Shown here in pieces: positions 45,297 to 56,057 of a DNA stretch of 64,000 bases. The position numbers were made by a program, and so were the translations under genes. Position 1 is the first letter of the stretch; every line of letters begins with the position of its first letter. Origin of the DNA: Cyathus striatus. Its lineage: Eukaryota; Basidiomycota; Agaricomycetes; Agaricales; Nidulariaceae. The notes beneath the pieces are model-generated. The model did no database searches. It was not told the origin of the DNA and saw nothing but the letters and a program-made list of their open reading frames with translations. The stretch lies in the NCBI GenBank assembly GCA_025738555.1, contig JAOVFP010000002.1:3658001-3722000 (forward strand), written 5' to 3'.

Positions 45297-45374
45297 CTTC
45301 TTACCCCACGAACTTGGATTAAAAACTGTGTACCGCTCGATCGAGACATCCTATAGGGTCTGGGAAGGAGACTG
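45297..45374 (-). repeat. Right terminal inverted repeat
   Basis: 78 bp, ends CTGGGAAGGAGACTG; inverted partner of 41793-41870 with a single difference. Confidence 0.85.
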
Positions 45375-45383
45375 CGTTTTGCC
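45375..45383. repeat. Target-site duplication, right copy
   Basis: CGTTTTGCC, identical to 41784-41792 and in the same orientation. Confidence 0.8.
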
Positions 45384-45404
45384 CTGTAATACAACTGTAG
45401 CCTG

Positions 45405-46075
45405 TGACTGGTCAAGGTACTTATTGAGACAAACCTGGTAGTGGGCTTTGTCGGCGACAGCCGACCTTAGGGTTTATAACCCTACTAACTTACTTTAGTA
45501 GGCTTCAAAAAAAATTGTTGTTAAAAAAAACTATATTTAAAGCTAATACCATACAGTGCTAAGTATGAGGTGGTCGAAAACTACTATCTACAGATCTATA
45601 CAAGTTATTGTATTGATTTCTGTAAGTATGAAGGTCGCCAGGGCCTCTATTCCTTTCTCCGTGCCTAATATATCAGGCAGTGTGATATCTCTTGATATTC
45701 CTCGAAGTGTTCCCCTCCAGTTTTTATCGTGTACAAGTTCTTAATATGTGCTCTCTTGTTTCTGTCACTTCTTCGCCACATGGGCATGCCGCATAGGTGG
45801 GGTTCCAGTGGGAAGAATCGACGTCGATATTTACCAGTATACATGTATCCTGTCCTGGCTTGGACCAATCTGCCCAGTGCCAAACATCTCTAGTTGTTTT
45901 GCATATGTCCATATGTTTGGTTGGTTTGAGACTCGGACTAGGCAAGAGCGATAGCGCTAAGCGAACCATCCGTGCTTTGGAGTTCATTCTTTTCTTATTT
46001 CCAATTTTGCTCCGGTTCGCATTCGCCGAACAGGTCAAGCCGTATATCCTTGACGATCGGCGGTTCCGGTGAGCC
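45405..46075 (-). mobile_element. Decayed 3' end of a LINE retrotransposon
   Basis: Minus-strand remnant of a non-LTR retrotransposon polyprotein C-terminus. One frame reads ARMVRLALSLLPSPSLKPTK and later ACPCGEEVTETREHILRTCT, the Cys/His motif that follows the RNase H domain of fungal LINEs. A second frame gives LGRLVQARTGYMYTGKYRRRF and FPLEPHLC, and a third gives GISRDITLPDILGTEKGIEAL. At least two frameshifts and a stop are therefore present. The presumed 3' untranslated region (45420-45520) has three small stem-loops: GTCGGC with GCCGAC, AGGG with CCCT, and CCTACTAA with TTAGTAGG. The reverse transcriptase domain is absent. It abuts the TIR element. Confidence 0.7.
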
Positions 46076-46439
46076 TCTGTAGGCTCTTCCTAAGTGTTGT
46101 CGGAGTAACCGGTAATCAATCATAATCATCTGTCAAGGGACTGTCTTACAGTCACACAGTAGTGATATCAAACACTGGTGTCATGACAATAGATATCATT
46201 GAGGTAGTTGTAAGCAGAGACCAGCTACCTGTCATTTCCCTCTTGTAAATCATCCAGTATAACTGGTTTACGTCTCTCTTTTTTTTTCCCTTTGAAGCTG
46301 GCTTCAAAGGCCTGTTTATTGATCTTTTACGAGGGTGGTGTCTGTCGGGAATCGGAATGCTCTCTGGTGAGTATAGTGTCTCTTCAACATTGTGAGCATA
46401 CTTATCCGTTATCTAGATGACATTGCTTCCTCTGTTCCT

Positions 46440-47985
46440 ATGAACATTGTTCATGGCTCATATGGGCAACTGGTGTTGTTTTTGGTTCTAAACGTCTGGC
46501 CATCTCATTTCGGGCTTCCACTGTTGCTGCTTGTCATTTTCTCCAGCAAGAATATCCAGAGGCACCCTACCTTTATTAACCTTTGCATAGCTTTCATCAT
46601 TGTCGGAATGTAACTCCTCTTGCCCATGAAATTATTGTTGGCTATGTTCTTACCAACAGTCAATATCAGGTCCTCTAGTCTATTGTAAGACACCCCTGAA
46701 AGAGCGAACAAAGTATATTATTTACCGTTTACAGACTGTACGCAGGAAAGTTAATAGGCCCGGAGCCATCGAGGATGCTTTGTTTATTTCAGGCTTCATT
46801 GCTTTACGGAATGCCTCCGCTGTATGACTGGTGGTGGATAATCTATTCGATGCAACCCCTCTGATTATTTTTCATTGCAGAACTTCAACGGCAGCATTTA
46901 CGTTGGTATTCCAAGTGAGCTTTCGTTGATGGCAGTCAGTCATTTTCGTCAACCGCAATTTCATTTCCATAGATGTTTCTCGTCATTCAAGCAGCGTATC
47001 GAGGTAAGGAATATCGGGATCAGGATCACGCAGGACGATTATGGGCTGTATGTCTTCCCCACTTGAATTATGTGTTTTGATAAATAACGCATAATAATAG
47101 ATGATTCTCTTCCCGTATTTATTTTTCTTTGTCTCTGTGATTGCTACCGCTGTGGTAGGTTGATATCAATTTTCAACGGGAATGTGCCGCGCAGGAGCTA
47201 ATATCTAGACATGCTATAGGTTGGAGCAAGCGTGCCGGAAAATATCTCGCGAAATCGCCGATTTTTTTATTGCTCCGTGGAGTCCCTCGCGTTGTAAGGA
47301 TGTCTGTTTCTTCTTATAAAAGTTGTTGCTAATACTACTTAAATAGGACCAATGCCCTCACGATATTTGCAGCAATAACTCTGTTCATGACTTTGATAAC
47401 CGAAGGCAAGGACCATCTGTGCAAAAGGTCTCGCACGTCTAGTACTGATTGGCGGCTACTACACGCCAGCCTGCACTGTCTATATCTTATATAAGAGATG
47501 GGTAGCGTTGAAACGCAACGACACAACTCCGGGGTGGACTATAGAACTCAGTCTACCGCTTCGTATTCTAGGATTTGGATTGTATATCATAGTTGCTATG
47601 AGGTACGTTCAGCGAGGCTGTAGTTCAAGAAAAATCTGACGAAATCATCAGCTTGAGTCTTCTTTCAATCAAGTCACCATCAAGCCCTGTGCCGGATCTT
47701 GTAATTGCTGCAGGTATTTGAAAGGATTCATATAATCATTGTGATATTGGTGATGAGTGTTGGTTTATTTAGCTGCAAGCATCGTTATGATAATTTTTGG
47801 TACACAAACTGTGGGTTTCAATATTATCGAGGTATTGAGATATCAATTATAATTATCCACAGGATATTTTACGCGCGTTGCGTTTCTGGAGTAAACCTAG
47901 TTCCGACTATGATCATGCTCAAAAGCATGGTATAACGTACGACGAGACTGACATGAAGCCACCTCCTGTTCCTCCTAAACCATGA
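46440..47985 (+). CDS. Orphan seven-transmembrane receptor-like protein
   Basis: Membrane protein of a mushroom family resembling G-protein-coupled receptors, ligand unknown. The start at 46440 gives MNIVHGSYGQLVLFLVLNVW. Conserved parts are HFGLPLLLLVIFSSKNIQRH, PTFINLCIAFIIVGMSSSLLLYAGKLIGPEP, LCLFQASLLYGMPPLTSTAA, RNRRFFYCSVESLALTNALT, ACTVYILYKRWVAL, PSSPVPDLVIAAGAASIVMIIFGTQTDILRALRFW, and a tail ending DMKPPPVPPKP. About nine short introns, one 15-nt exon (46670-46684) and one GC-AG intron (47406-47469) are needed, and together they restore every family motif without a stop. The gene therefore looks intact although it borders the repeat island. Role in sensing is inferred. Confidence 0.78.
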
Positions 47986-48410
47986 TAATACAAACAGGTA
48001 GCACCTCAACCCTGAGTAGCGGAGCTGGAGTGATCACCTCAAGTCTCAGACTCTCAAGATCACCTATAAAAATGGACTGTTGAGCCGCGAGCGTTTACCG
48101 TTGGTTTAGGTAGCCTCGTAGACACCCACTTCCTTTATTTCGCCAAGTTATATCTAAAAGTTGGCTTTGCCATTGTATATATGTACCTGTGCTATCTAAG
48201 TATGTGAAATGCGGATGCTGGAAGTTGGCTGGAAGTCTGGATTGCCATTGATATTGATGGTTGATCTTGAAGTATTTGTGCATTGTATTAAACAGAGGAC
48301 TTTGTCAAACAGAGCCCAAATTGCCATTCAAATTTCTGTTCGTGCTTCGGCGCGTACCGCTACTTTGAATCAATATGGCAGTATGTTACTTTCTCTTAGC
48401 CATCGTTTAT
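47986..48410. other. Intergenic, bL12m promoter
   Basis: A 425-bp gap. A plus frame from 48209 is open but does not resemble the bL12m protein. GCCATTG/GTATATATG-rich short repeats surround 48150-48260, where GTTGGC and TTGCCATTG occur twice in opposite orientation. No gene seen. Confidence 0.4.
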
Positions 48411-49209
48411 ATGTTGAACCTTGCCTTCGTTTCACAGAGTCGTTGTTCTGGCATAATCCGAGCTTTCTCTCGACAGACGACCTTCTCTAGGTACTTGTCA
48501 TTGCGTTTATTTGGTGGCTCTGACTGACACTCAGCGTCTCGAAGATGTCCGAGAACCCTTCACAGTTCGAGATGGCTTACTACAACGACCGAACCTTCAA
48601 AAGGCTCACCGTCCAACCTCCCTCTTTCCTGCGATCCTAAACTTACAAGCATTGTGGATGACATTTCTGGCTTGACTTTGCTGCAGGCAGCAGACTTAGT
48701 GACTTTATTGAAGGTATGTGTGTGTTTCTTTCTTGAACATATGAAACCTAGTTTACCTTGTGTTTATATGCTTTCAGTCGCGACTGAATATTCAAGAGAT
48801 TGCTATGCCTGCAGCAGCACCTGCCACGCAATCCGCTTCCGCCGCCGCCGCTGACGAGCCTGCACCCGTAAGCAAACCACTATCGTGGTTCCCGAATTAC
48901 ACTTATCTTTTCCGTAGGAAAAACCAAAGGAGAAAACTGTCTTTAATGTCAAACTCGAATCGTTTGATGCAGGGTCCAAGCCCAAAATTATTCGTGAGGT
49001 CAAGGCTTTAGTACCCAACCTTACTCTTATCGACGTACGTTCCTCATGCCGGTTCATTTTGAATCAAATAACTTTTGCTTACTGATTCGCAGGCCAAGAA
49101 ATTCGTCGAGAGCTTACCAAAGGTTCTGAAAGAGAACCTGTCTAAGGAGGATGCTGAGGCACTTAAAAAGACCTTTGAAGGACTTGGTGCTGTTGTTAAA
49201 CTAGACTAA
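48411..49209 (+). CDS. Mitochondrial ribosomal protein bL12m
   Basis: Stalk protein of the mitochondrial large subunit, which recruits translation GTPases. The proposed start at 48411 gives a basic presequence MLNLAFVSQSRCSGIIRAFS, then SSRWLTTTTEPS after a 75-nt intron. The N-terminal dimerisation part is DPKLTSIVDDISGLTLLQAA followed by DLVTLLKSRLNIQEIAMP. An Ala/Pro hinge (AAAPATQSASAAAADEPAP) leads to the C-terminal domain: EKTVFNVKLESFDAGSKPKI, IREVKALVPNLTLIDAKKFV, ESLPKVLKENLSKEDAEALK and KTFEGLGAVVKLD. The C-terminal domain assignment is certain; the first exon is less so because other upstream ATGs exist. Confidence 0.9.
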
Positions 49210-49334
49210 TACTTTTCACTACATATATCATATACTTGAGCACAGTAACATGGATGATATTAATCTTATTTGAGTTCGAAATGTAATGATACAAAGCTTA
49301 TAGCCTACTGGTGAAAAATCGTAAGCTACGAAAT

Positions 49335-52205
49335 CTACTCCTCGGAGAGATAGCGATATTCAAAGCGGAAGTCACTCTTTTTTCTCTGGCACCATGAACC
49401 TTCCCAATCGAAGTACACATATACGCCTTGCTCATAGTCTTCCGTAATTGCTTGAGGTTCAGAGTGACGTTGGAACCACGTGAGATACTTCACATGAAAA
49501 CGCCATGATTGCCTCTTTAATTCTTTCGCAGCGAGATACCTACATACGAAGCTTTAGCGAAACGACATTTTTGAGAAAACGTGTGCTTACTGTTGATAAG
49601 TTCCCGGAAGATAGTAGAATACCCAAAATAAGGTCTCAATATCGAGTTGTGAGAAGATAGCGGGTGTGCCTAAGGATGGGATGAGAGCCTGTGGATAATA
49701 GGCTGGTGTTGGGAAAGGGTTCCGTGGAATATAGTATTTAGGTCTATGGAGAAAGGTTTCAGGATACTTTACTCGCAGATTCAGGAAACAACTCACTTCT
49801 CCGTATCCTGAGGCTGGGGAATGTTTGAATAGCCTCCTTCAAGCATTTTGTGCACTTGATCCAGATTATTCATGCGAAGGGCTGCTATGAGGGATATATA
49901 AATGTTGACTGAGGAGTGAATACCCAACACCGAAACATACCTTTCTGTTTAACGTTCTCAAACGAGACTACAAGATCGGACAATGATCCTGGGAATGCTC
50001 CCGATGGTCGTTGGGTTTGCTGTGTTGTTTGAGGAGCGGTTGAAGGTGATCTTTGACCACCAATCGCTTGATTTTGCTGGACTTGACTAGAAAGTTGTTC
50101 GCTTTGAGCTACCTTAACGCCGGGAGGGAAGAGTGGCTGTTGACTTGATGATGCACCAGACACGAGAGGCGATTTGAGTGCGGGTGTGTTGGAATACTGT
50201 TGCAATTGCTGTGGTAAAGGAGACGGTCCCGCAGGTATCGGTACTTGCTGTTGGCTTTGTAAAGGCTGATTGTCTCCATTCGTGGCTTGCGAAGGCACCT
50301 GTGTTGTCTCGGTGGGCGGTGTCTATAAAAGTGAATAAACGACAATGTATTATAAATTATACTCACTACTTGTGGAGATTGTGCCACGGGCCTTGGCGAT
50401 GCTGCGTGCAATACACAGTTCACTGCTTTATGCATCAGAATGTAGGAATAGTCACTTACCCTTGGCAGTCACTTTCTGTGGGGATGCAAATGTGCCTTTA
50501 GTTCCCATAGCTTCTGACAGAGCAGGTGATTCGTTATCGGAATAGAAAGACCCGTCGTGCTGCTGCGAGGCTGAGGCAGCAGATGATAACATGGGACTTG
50601 TCGCAGATGGATGTGTTAAACTTGGCGACGGGGTAACCGCAGATATTTGGTCGTGAGGAACAGACGTAGTAATGGATGAAGCCGATAATGAAGGGGCGGT
50701 GGAGAGCACAGATTGGGAGTTTGGGGGGGCAGGAACTGTGGCTGTTGCTTGCGAAGCCGCAGATAGCGTTGTGTAGGAGGTACTACTACTCTGTGCAGGT
50801 GTATGTGGCGCAACCGCTGCTGCTGCCGCAGTTGCATACCGTACAGGAGGGAGGGCTACCTGAGAAGGGCGGACAGGTTGTGAGAGACCCACTTTCACAA
50901 CGCTCGCCATAGGTTGTTGCGAAAAGTTGGGCGGAGGTTTCGCTGCAGATGATAGCGTAGATGTTAATGGTGTAGGGGCTGGATGTCGATCCGTTCGCTG
51001 CTTTCCATCCACCGAATGCTCTAATGAAGCCATGCTGGGTAAGACATTTGAAACCAGCGAACAGCATGCTTACTTCGTAATGTCGCCTTCTTGAGTATGG
51101 GACTATCATCTCGTTTGCTGCTTGCTACACTTTCTTCGTCATGCTTTTTGGACGGCGTCCGTGTAGGTACATCTGAGAACACACTGAGCAGGAGCACAAC
51201 TAAACTCACGAAACCCACCTTCACTAGCCTCATCGGAGTCATCGCTCTCATCGTCATCGTTGGCAATGCCAAACTTCTCTTCTTCTTCGTCCAAATTGAG
51301 ATCGTCATAAATACCCTCGTCCTCGTCAAAGTCCTCGTCCTACACTCGTTTTGAACCATGAATGATTTCGGCGTCTGAATATGAATACAACAAAACGGAC
51401 CGTATTACTTTCCACGAAGTACGACACGTCGTCCTTCAGACTATGAACCTGCTCTGTAGAGAGTGAGCCGTTATTGAGTAATCGTAGCACAAGTTCCAGT
51501 CGGCCTATGTGCCACTTTCTTCGTTCATTCAAATGTTCCAGCTCTTCTGCACGGCCTGCATTTGAGCTCCCTTTATTTCGCTTCTTTCCAGATCCTTGAA
51601 GCCCTTCAATCTCTGCCTCCGTCTGTTCCACCTGCATCTGCAATTCCTCCACTTGTGTTTGTAGCCATTGCATCGCTTCTTCCTTCTCTTGTTCCTTGGG
51701 ATCCAGTTTGGCTGCCTGTATGAGACCTTCTTTGGAGAAAGCTTTCGTCTTCATTTCTTTTTCACAAGCTTTAAACTTCTCCATTTGCTTTTAGAAGTGG
51801 GAGTGGAAAGTTGACCAAGAGAGGGATCAAAAACATTAGAAAGATGAAAGACTGATTGCAAGACGTGCAAGAGTAAGCGGATGCTATAAAACATACCGTT
51901 TCAATAAGCTTCCTATTCTCAAGCAGTGCGGACTTGTCCTTGATGTCGTTGCTGGCAACCCATGTTTTAATTTGGTCACGCAAACGCTGAAGCTTCTTGA
52001 TTTGCGTTTTCAAGTCAAGCTCAAGTTTCTCCTTCTGTGTTTGATTTGTAGAGGCTTGCATCTTGTCGTATATACTCTCGAAAAGTTCCACACCTTCCGA
52101 TACCTTCTTCAAGGTACGGTCAATTTCAGCTGGAGCAACGTACCATAAGGCAGGTTATATTTCAAAGCTTGAGTCGGACTCACTTTGGAGCTTCCTGGCT
52201 GCCAT
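49335..52205 (-). CDS. NOT3: CCR4-NOT complex subunit NOT3/NOT5
   Basis: Scaffold subunit of the CCR4-NOT deadenylase. The start at 52205 gives [20 protein letters not shown] after an intron in codon 8, followed by the N-terminal coiled coil ([40 protein letters not shown]). The Not3 domain continues with [20 protein letters not shown] and [11 protein letters not shown]. An acidic segment ([20 protein letters not shown]) and about 350 residues of Ser, Pro, Gln and Ala linker follow. The NOT box at the C-terminus is [60 protein letters not shown] and [20 protein letters not shown]. Fungi of this group usually have a single gene that matches both yeast Not3 and Not5. Confidence 0.95.
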
Positions 52206-52825
52206 TGTGAAATATGAATGACTAGTTAGAGTCGCAGTCGTAAGTAGCGGTCAGAAATGAGTTTGAATTCTGGAACCGGCAGTGACATAGGCGACGTATG
52301 GCACTGTTTGTCTACAGCATTAGTCATTACGTAATACAATGCTAATACATACAGTGGATTAAGCATTACTTACGTGACCAGGAAGGAAGAAAACATTCCG
52401 ACATCCAGGTAATTATTTCAGGAAATGTTAATGAAGGATGGAGGAACGAGTTTGACATGAGGATGTCAGTGAGAAGATGCTGTGCGAAGCTGAGATGATG
52501 ACGATCAAGTGGATGGCCAGAGTGAGGCGGAGAGGGAACTACGGCGTAAATAAAACAATAAAATAATAAAATAATAATGGATCTTATTGTTGAGATGGAA
52601 ATAGCACGTGGGAGATAACCATTATTATTACAGTAACAACGTCTGTCTGCTATTCTTCATCGGAGCTGGATTCTCAACGACCATTCCTCGTCTCTTTCCT
52701 CGTCCACCATCTCTTCTCTCATCCACCATCTCTTTCTCATCCACTATCTCCCCTACCTCCTTCCCTTCCTTCCCCCTTCCTTCTCCTTCCCATTTTACGA
52801 CCACAGCGCTTGCTACGATATCTAA
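52206..52825. other. Divergent promoter, NOT3 / BEM1
   Basis: A 620-bp gap. An AAATAATAAAATAATAA tract lies at about 52552-52576. A pyrimidine-rich tract at 52687-52795 repeats CATCCACCATCTCT with variation right before the BEM1 start. No gene seen. Confidence 0.5.
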
Positions 52826-54873
52826 ATGAAGTCCCTCAGGAAATCTCTCAACGGAAACAAGGATGTCTCAAGACCAAACATCTCCACGCCCCTTCCCCTC
52901 CCATCTATCTCAAAGCCTCCAACCGCCATACTTCCTCCCCAAAAAGTCATCCGCGCCCTTGCTTCTTACCAATCTCAAGCCCCTCAGGAGCTCTCCTTCG
53001 TAAAGGGCGATTTCTTCTACGTTATCAACGATGACACCAGGCAAGATCCTTGGTATGAAGCGCATAACCCTATTTCAGGTGCACGAGGGCTAGTACCCCG
53101 CGCCATGTTCGAGGAATTTAGCAAGCATGCTCCCCCGTGTGTTCCCATCCCACTCCCACTTCTTTTCTCTCCCTTATATCTCGTTAATACAGCCCACGCT
53201 CCCCCCAAATTGTTCAGAAGCAAAGTACTCCTCAGCCCTCAAGACCCGTCTCGACTTCCAATCCAGCAAAAACTCCTGTCTACTATGCTATTGTCCTTCA
53301 CGATTTTGAGGCAGAGAGAGAAGACGAGCTAGATGCCAAACAAGGTGACGCCATTACTGTTGTTGCCCAGTCAAACCGTGAATGGTTTGTGGCTAAACCA
53401 ATCGGCCGACTGGGTCGACCAGGTCTTATACCGGTTTCCTTTGTAGAGATCCATGATCCCGCTACCGGTAACCCAATCACTGATGTCGAAGGTCTCATGG
53501 ACCGTGGTGAACTTCCGAAAGTCGAAGAATGGAAGCGTGCCATGCTCAATTACAAGCAGAACAGTATCGCCCTTGGTGTTTTAGACACCCCCAATCGCGA
53601 TTCAGTAACCAACAGTCCCTTTATACCCCAGAAAAGCCCTCCTCATGTTCTGCCCGAACCCCCGCAGCCGAATCTATTGGATTGTCTTCCAGAAGGGCTT
53701 CTCCTTTCTGCCGACGTTGTGTCATTTCACTTTGAAATGGACGAGTACTGGTTTAGGCTTGATGCTGTATATCAGCCGTATGCCAGTGCCGGGGAAACTC
53801 AGCTTCCTCCCTCAAAACAGCTCATCTTATTCCGCGTATACAACGACTTTTATGACTTCCAAATGTCCCTTTTGAGTGCGTTCCCTCGCGAAGGGGGCAA
53901 GGATCCTCAGTATTCCCGTACGTTGCCGTTCATGCCGGGCCCATCTGACAAAGTCGATGATGGACTTACAGCCTCCAGGCGAACTGAGTTGGACGAATAT
54001 GTTCATGGTCTCTGCGAACTGAGTCGGATTGGCCAAAGATATGTGCTAGAGCATGAGATAATGCGGCGATTCTTAGCTCCTAAACCTGGCGATATCACCA
54101 AGCCCGCTGAGCCTAAAGCTGACGAGCTTGAGGCCATATTATCTCAAGAAGAGAATCCGCCGCAGGAATACCTCGAAGCAACAGACAAGATGACTCAACT
54201 CGATGTGAATGGTAGCGAGAGGGAAGGTTCTGATTATGGGGATGAAGGCTATGCAGCATCCACTCGTCAGTCTTACGATTATGCATATAATCATGGAAGT
54301 GAAAGACGACCATCGAACGGGAGCAACAATTTGCGGGAGCATACTCACACTCATCAACGCGCTGGATCAACTTCCTCATTCCAGAATTCTCCCGTTACAT
54401 ATCTGTCTCACTCTCGCACCCATTCTCGCTCCAACTCTCCCTACTCAGACCGGACTGGGGATTATTTTAACAGTCAATCGCGGTATCCATCGAATGATGT
54501 CTACCAATACCCCAACAATTCAAATCCTTCTGCTACATCCGTTCAATCGCAAGCTATGACCGGACGTTCACGTTCGCACTCCACAGCAACGAGTAATCTC
54601 AATACACCTCCTATATCAGCAGCCAATCCTCAGACAGCGTTCGTGAAGATCAAAATCTTTGATCGTCTTTCCGATGATCTAGTAGCAATACGCGTGCATC
54701 CAAAGGTTACCCATGCAGAGCTGATGGAGAAGGTTCAGACTCGTCTTGGGGCCGAAGTTGGTAGCCTGAGGTATCGAAATAGCGTGACAAACAGCTTAGT
54801 TGATTTGGAAGACGATAAAGCTCTCCGGGAATGGATGGAAGGCACTGACAAGCATGTCTTGTATGCTCAATGA
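52826..54873 (+). CDS. BEM1: Cell-polarity scaffold BEM1/Scd2
   Basis: Scaffold that holds active Cdc42, its exchange factor and PAK kinase at growth sites. Two exons, joined by an intron from about 53138 to 53199 that keeps frame (KHAPPPRSPQIVQKQS). SH3 domain 1 is VIRALASYQSQAPQELSFVK with GDFFYVINDD and DPWYEAHNP (residues about 40-95). SH3 domain 2 is YYAIVLHDFEAEREDELDAK with REWFVAKPIGRLGRPGLIP (about 150-210). The PX domain follows: VVSFHFEMDEYWFRLDAVYQ, LFRVYNDFYDFQMSLLSAFP and LPFMPGPSDKVDD. A disordered Ser/Tyr/His-rich linker precedes the C-terminal PB1 domain: AFVKIKIFDRLSDDLVAIRV to LVDLEDDKALREWMEGTDKH. Domain order is that of Bem1. Confidence 0.96.
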
Positions 54874-55386
54874 GCAAGTGTCGATTGACGACTTTCTGAT
54901 TTTGAATTGTATTTTTCGTTCGATTTTCGTGTTAATGCACGTTTCGGTTCCACTTGACAGACAGTCCTGTAACGTTCGTTGCCAGGAACTTTGTGATACT
55001 TAGTGTTTTTTTACCCTCCTATTTTTTATGCTCTTGTATTTTGGGTGTTGGCGAGTTGTAGAGGATGGGATCGGAAGTTTGTACGGTGCGTTAACTCGAC
55101 ACCTAGCGTAGTAGTTAAAGTTATTGTATCTTCGATTATTCTGCCCGGTATGCATGGTGTGCTTAGGAATATTAATACCATCTTTATATCATTTCAATAT
55201 TGCTCTTCTCGTTGCAATTAATGCATTAACGAGTTGTAAAATAGTACTAGTAATTGCTTACATAAATAATTTGAATGGACTACACCTTGTGGCATGTGCG
55301 AATCGCCGTGGTTCGGAGTTGGTTGAGTTTGAATTTGCGACGTCGGAAACATCTAAGTCCCCTGCTGCCCTCAACGCTAATTAACC
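54874..55386. other. Intergenic, BEM1 3' flank and NDUFA12 promoter
   Basis: A 513-bp AT-rich gap between two plus-strand genes. No further coding sequence or repeat noticed. Confidence 0.5.
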
Positions 55387-56004
55387 ATGGTCTCATTGCT
55401 TCGTACGCTGCGCAATGCGCGTCGCGTTGGTCTTAGAGAATGGTGGAGACAATTGCAGTACATTGGCGATGCTAAATCAGGTAGATATGTTGGAGTTGAC
55501 CAGTATGTGGCTGTTGTTCTCGTCTACATTCATTAGTTGTTAACCATTTCAGATTTGGAAACCGTTACTTTGAGAATCGCAACGCTGAGGAGGAAGTTCC
55601 TGGTGTGTGTTCCCGATATTATTATCTGACTGCATCTAAATATGCCTTCTAGGCCGGCATAGATGGATCGACTTTTCTCAAGTAAGGTCTTGAACTTGGG
55701 AAAAGCACTTGCTCAATCTCAATGTACTCTAGCACGAATACAATGCTTCGCAAGTTCCACCTGAGTGGCATTCATGGCTTCAACACATCAGGAAGGATCC
55801 GCCGACAGAAGATAATGTGATGCAGAATCTGTCTCCACCATGGAAGGCTGTATGGTTACTCCAACTTCATGTCCGACGCACGCTTACGTCCTCCTTCAGC
55901 CCTACGTAGAAAACCTCACTGGTACAAGGGGAGCTTACAAGCCTTATAACACTGTTCTGCCGAAGATCAGTGCATGGGAACCTAAGGTTAAGGCTCGTGC
56001 ATAG
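55387..56004 (+). CDS. NDUFA12: Complex I accessory subunit NDUFA12
   Basis: Accessory (17.2-kDa type) subunit of mitochondrial NADH:ubiquinone oxidoreductase on the matrix side. Exons give MVSLLRTLRNARRVGLREWW, RQLQYIGDAKSGRYVGVDQ, FGNRYFENRNAEEEVPGRHR, WIDFSQHEYNASQVPPEWHS, WLQHIRKDPPTEDNVMQNLS and PPWKAPYVENLTGTRGAYKP, then YNTVLPKISAWEPKVKARA. The family core GTDxxGNRYYE and HRWVxY...PPEWHxWL are both matched. Four introns, with donors at about 55502, 55600, 55680 and 55848. Only 53 bp separate its stop from the convergent L-2-hydroxyglutarate dehydrogenase stop; both proteins are mitochondrial. Confidence 0.95.
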
Positions 56005-56057
56005 ACAGGACATAGGTGTTTATTTTACTAGAAGAAAATACATTTCCCCTTTCTATA

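Larger units (their letters stand above)
41793..45374. mobile_element. Mutator-like (non-autonomous) DNA transposon, 3.58 kb
   Basis: The element has 78-bp terminal inverted repeats (41793-41870 and 45297-45374) that differ at one position and begin CAGTCTCCTTCCCAG. The exact 9-bp direct repeat CGTTTTGCC lies immediately outside at 41784-41792 and 45375-45383. A 9-bp target duplication with long TIRs fits the Mutator superfamily best; Merlin elements (8-9 bp) are the main alternative. Inside are a 140-bp inverted pair, a pyrimidine-rich minisatellite, a second inverted pair (about 43351-43388 with 45206-45243) and a truncated RecQ-like helicase fragment. No transposase frame was found, so it would need help in trans. 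High TIR identity and intact target duplication point to a fairly recent insertion. Confidence 0.78.
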
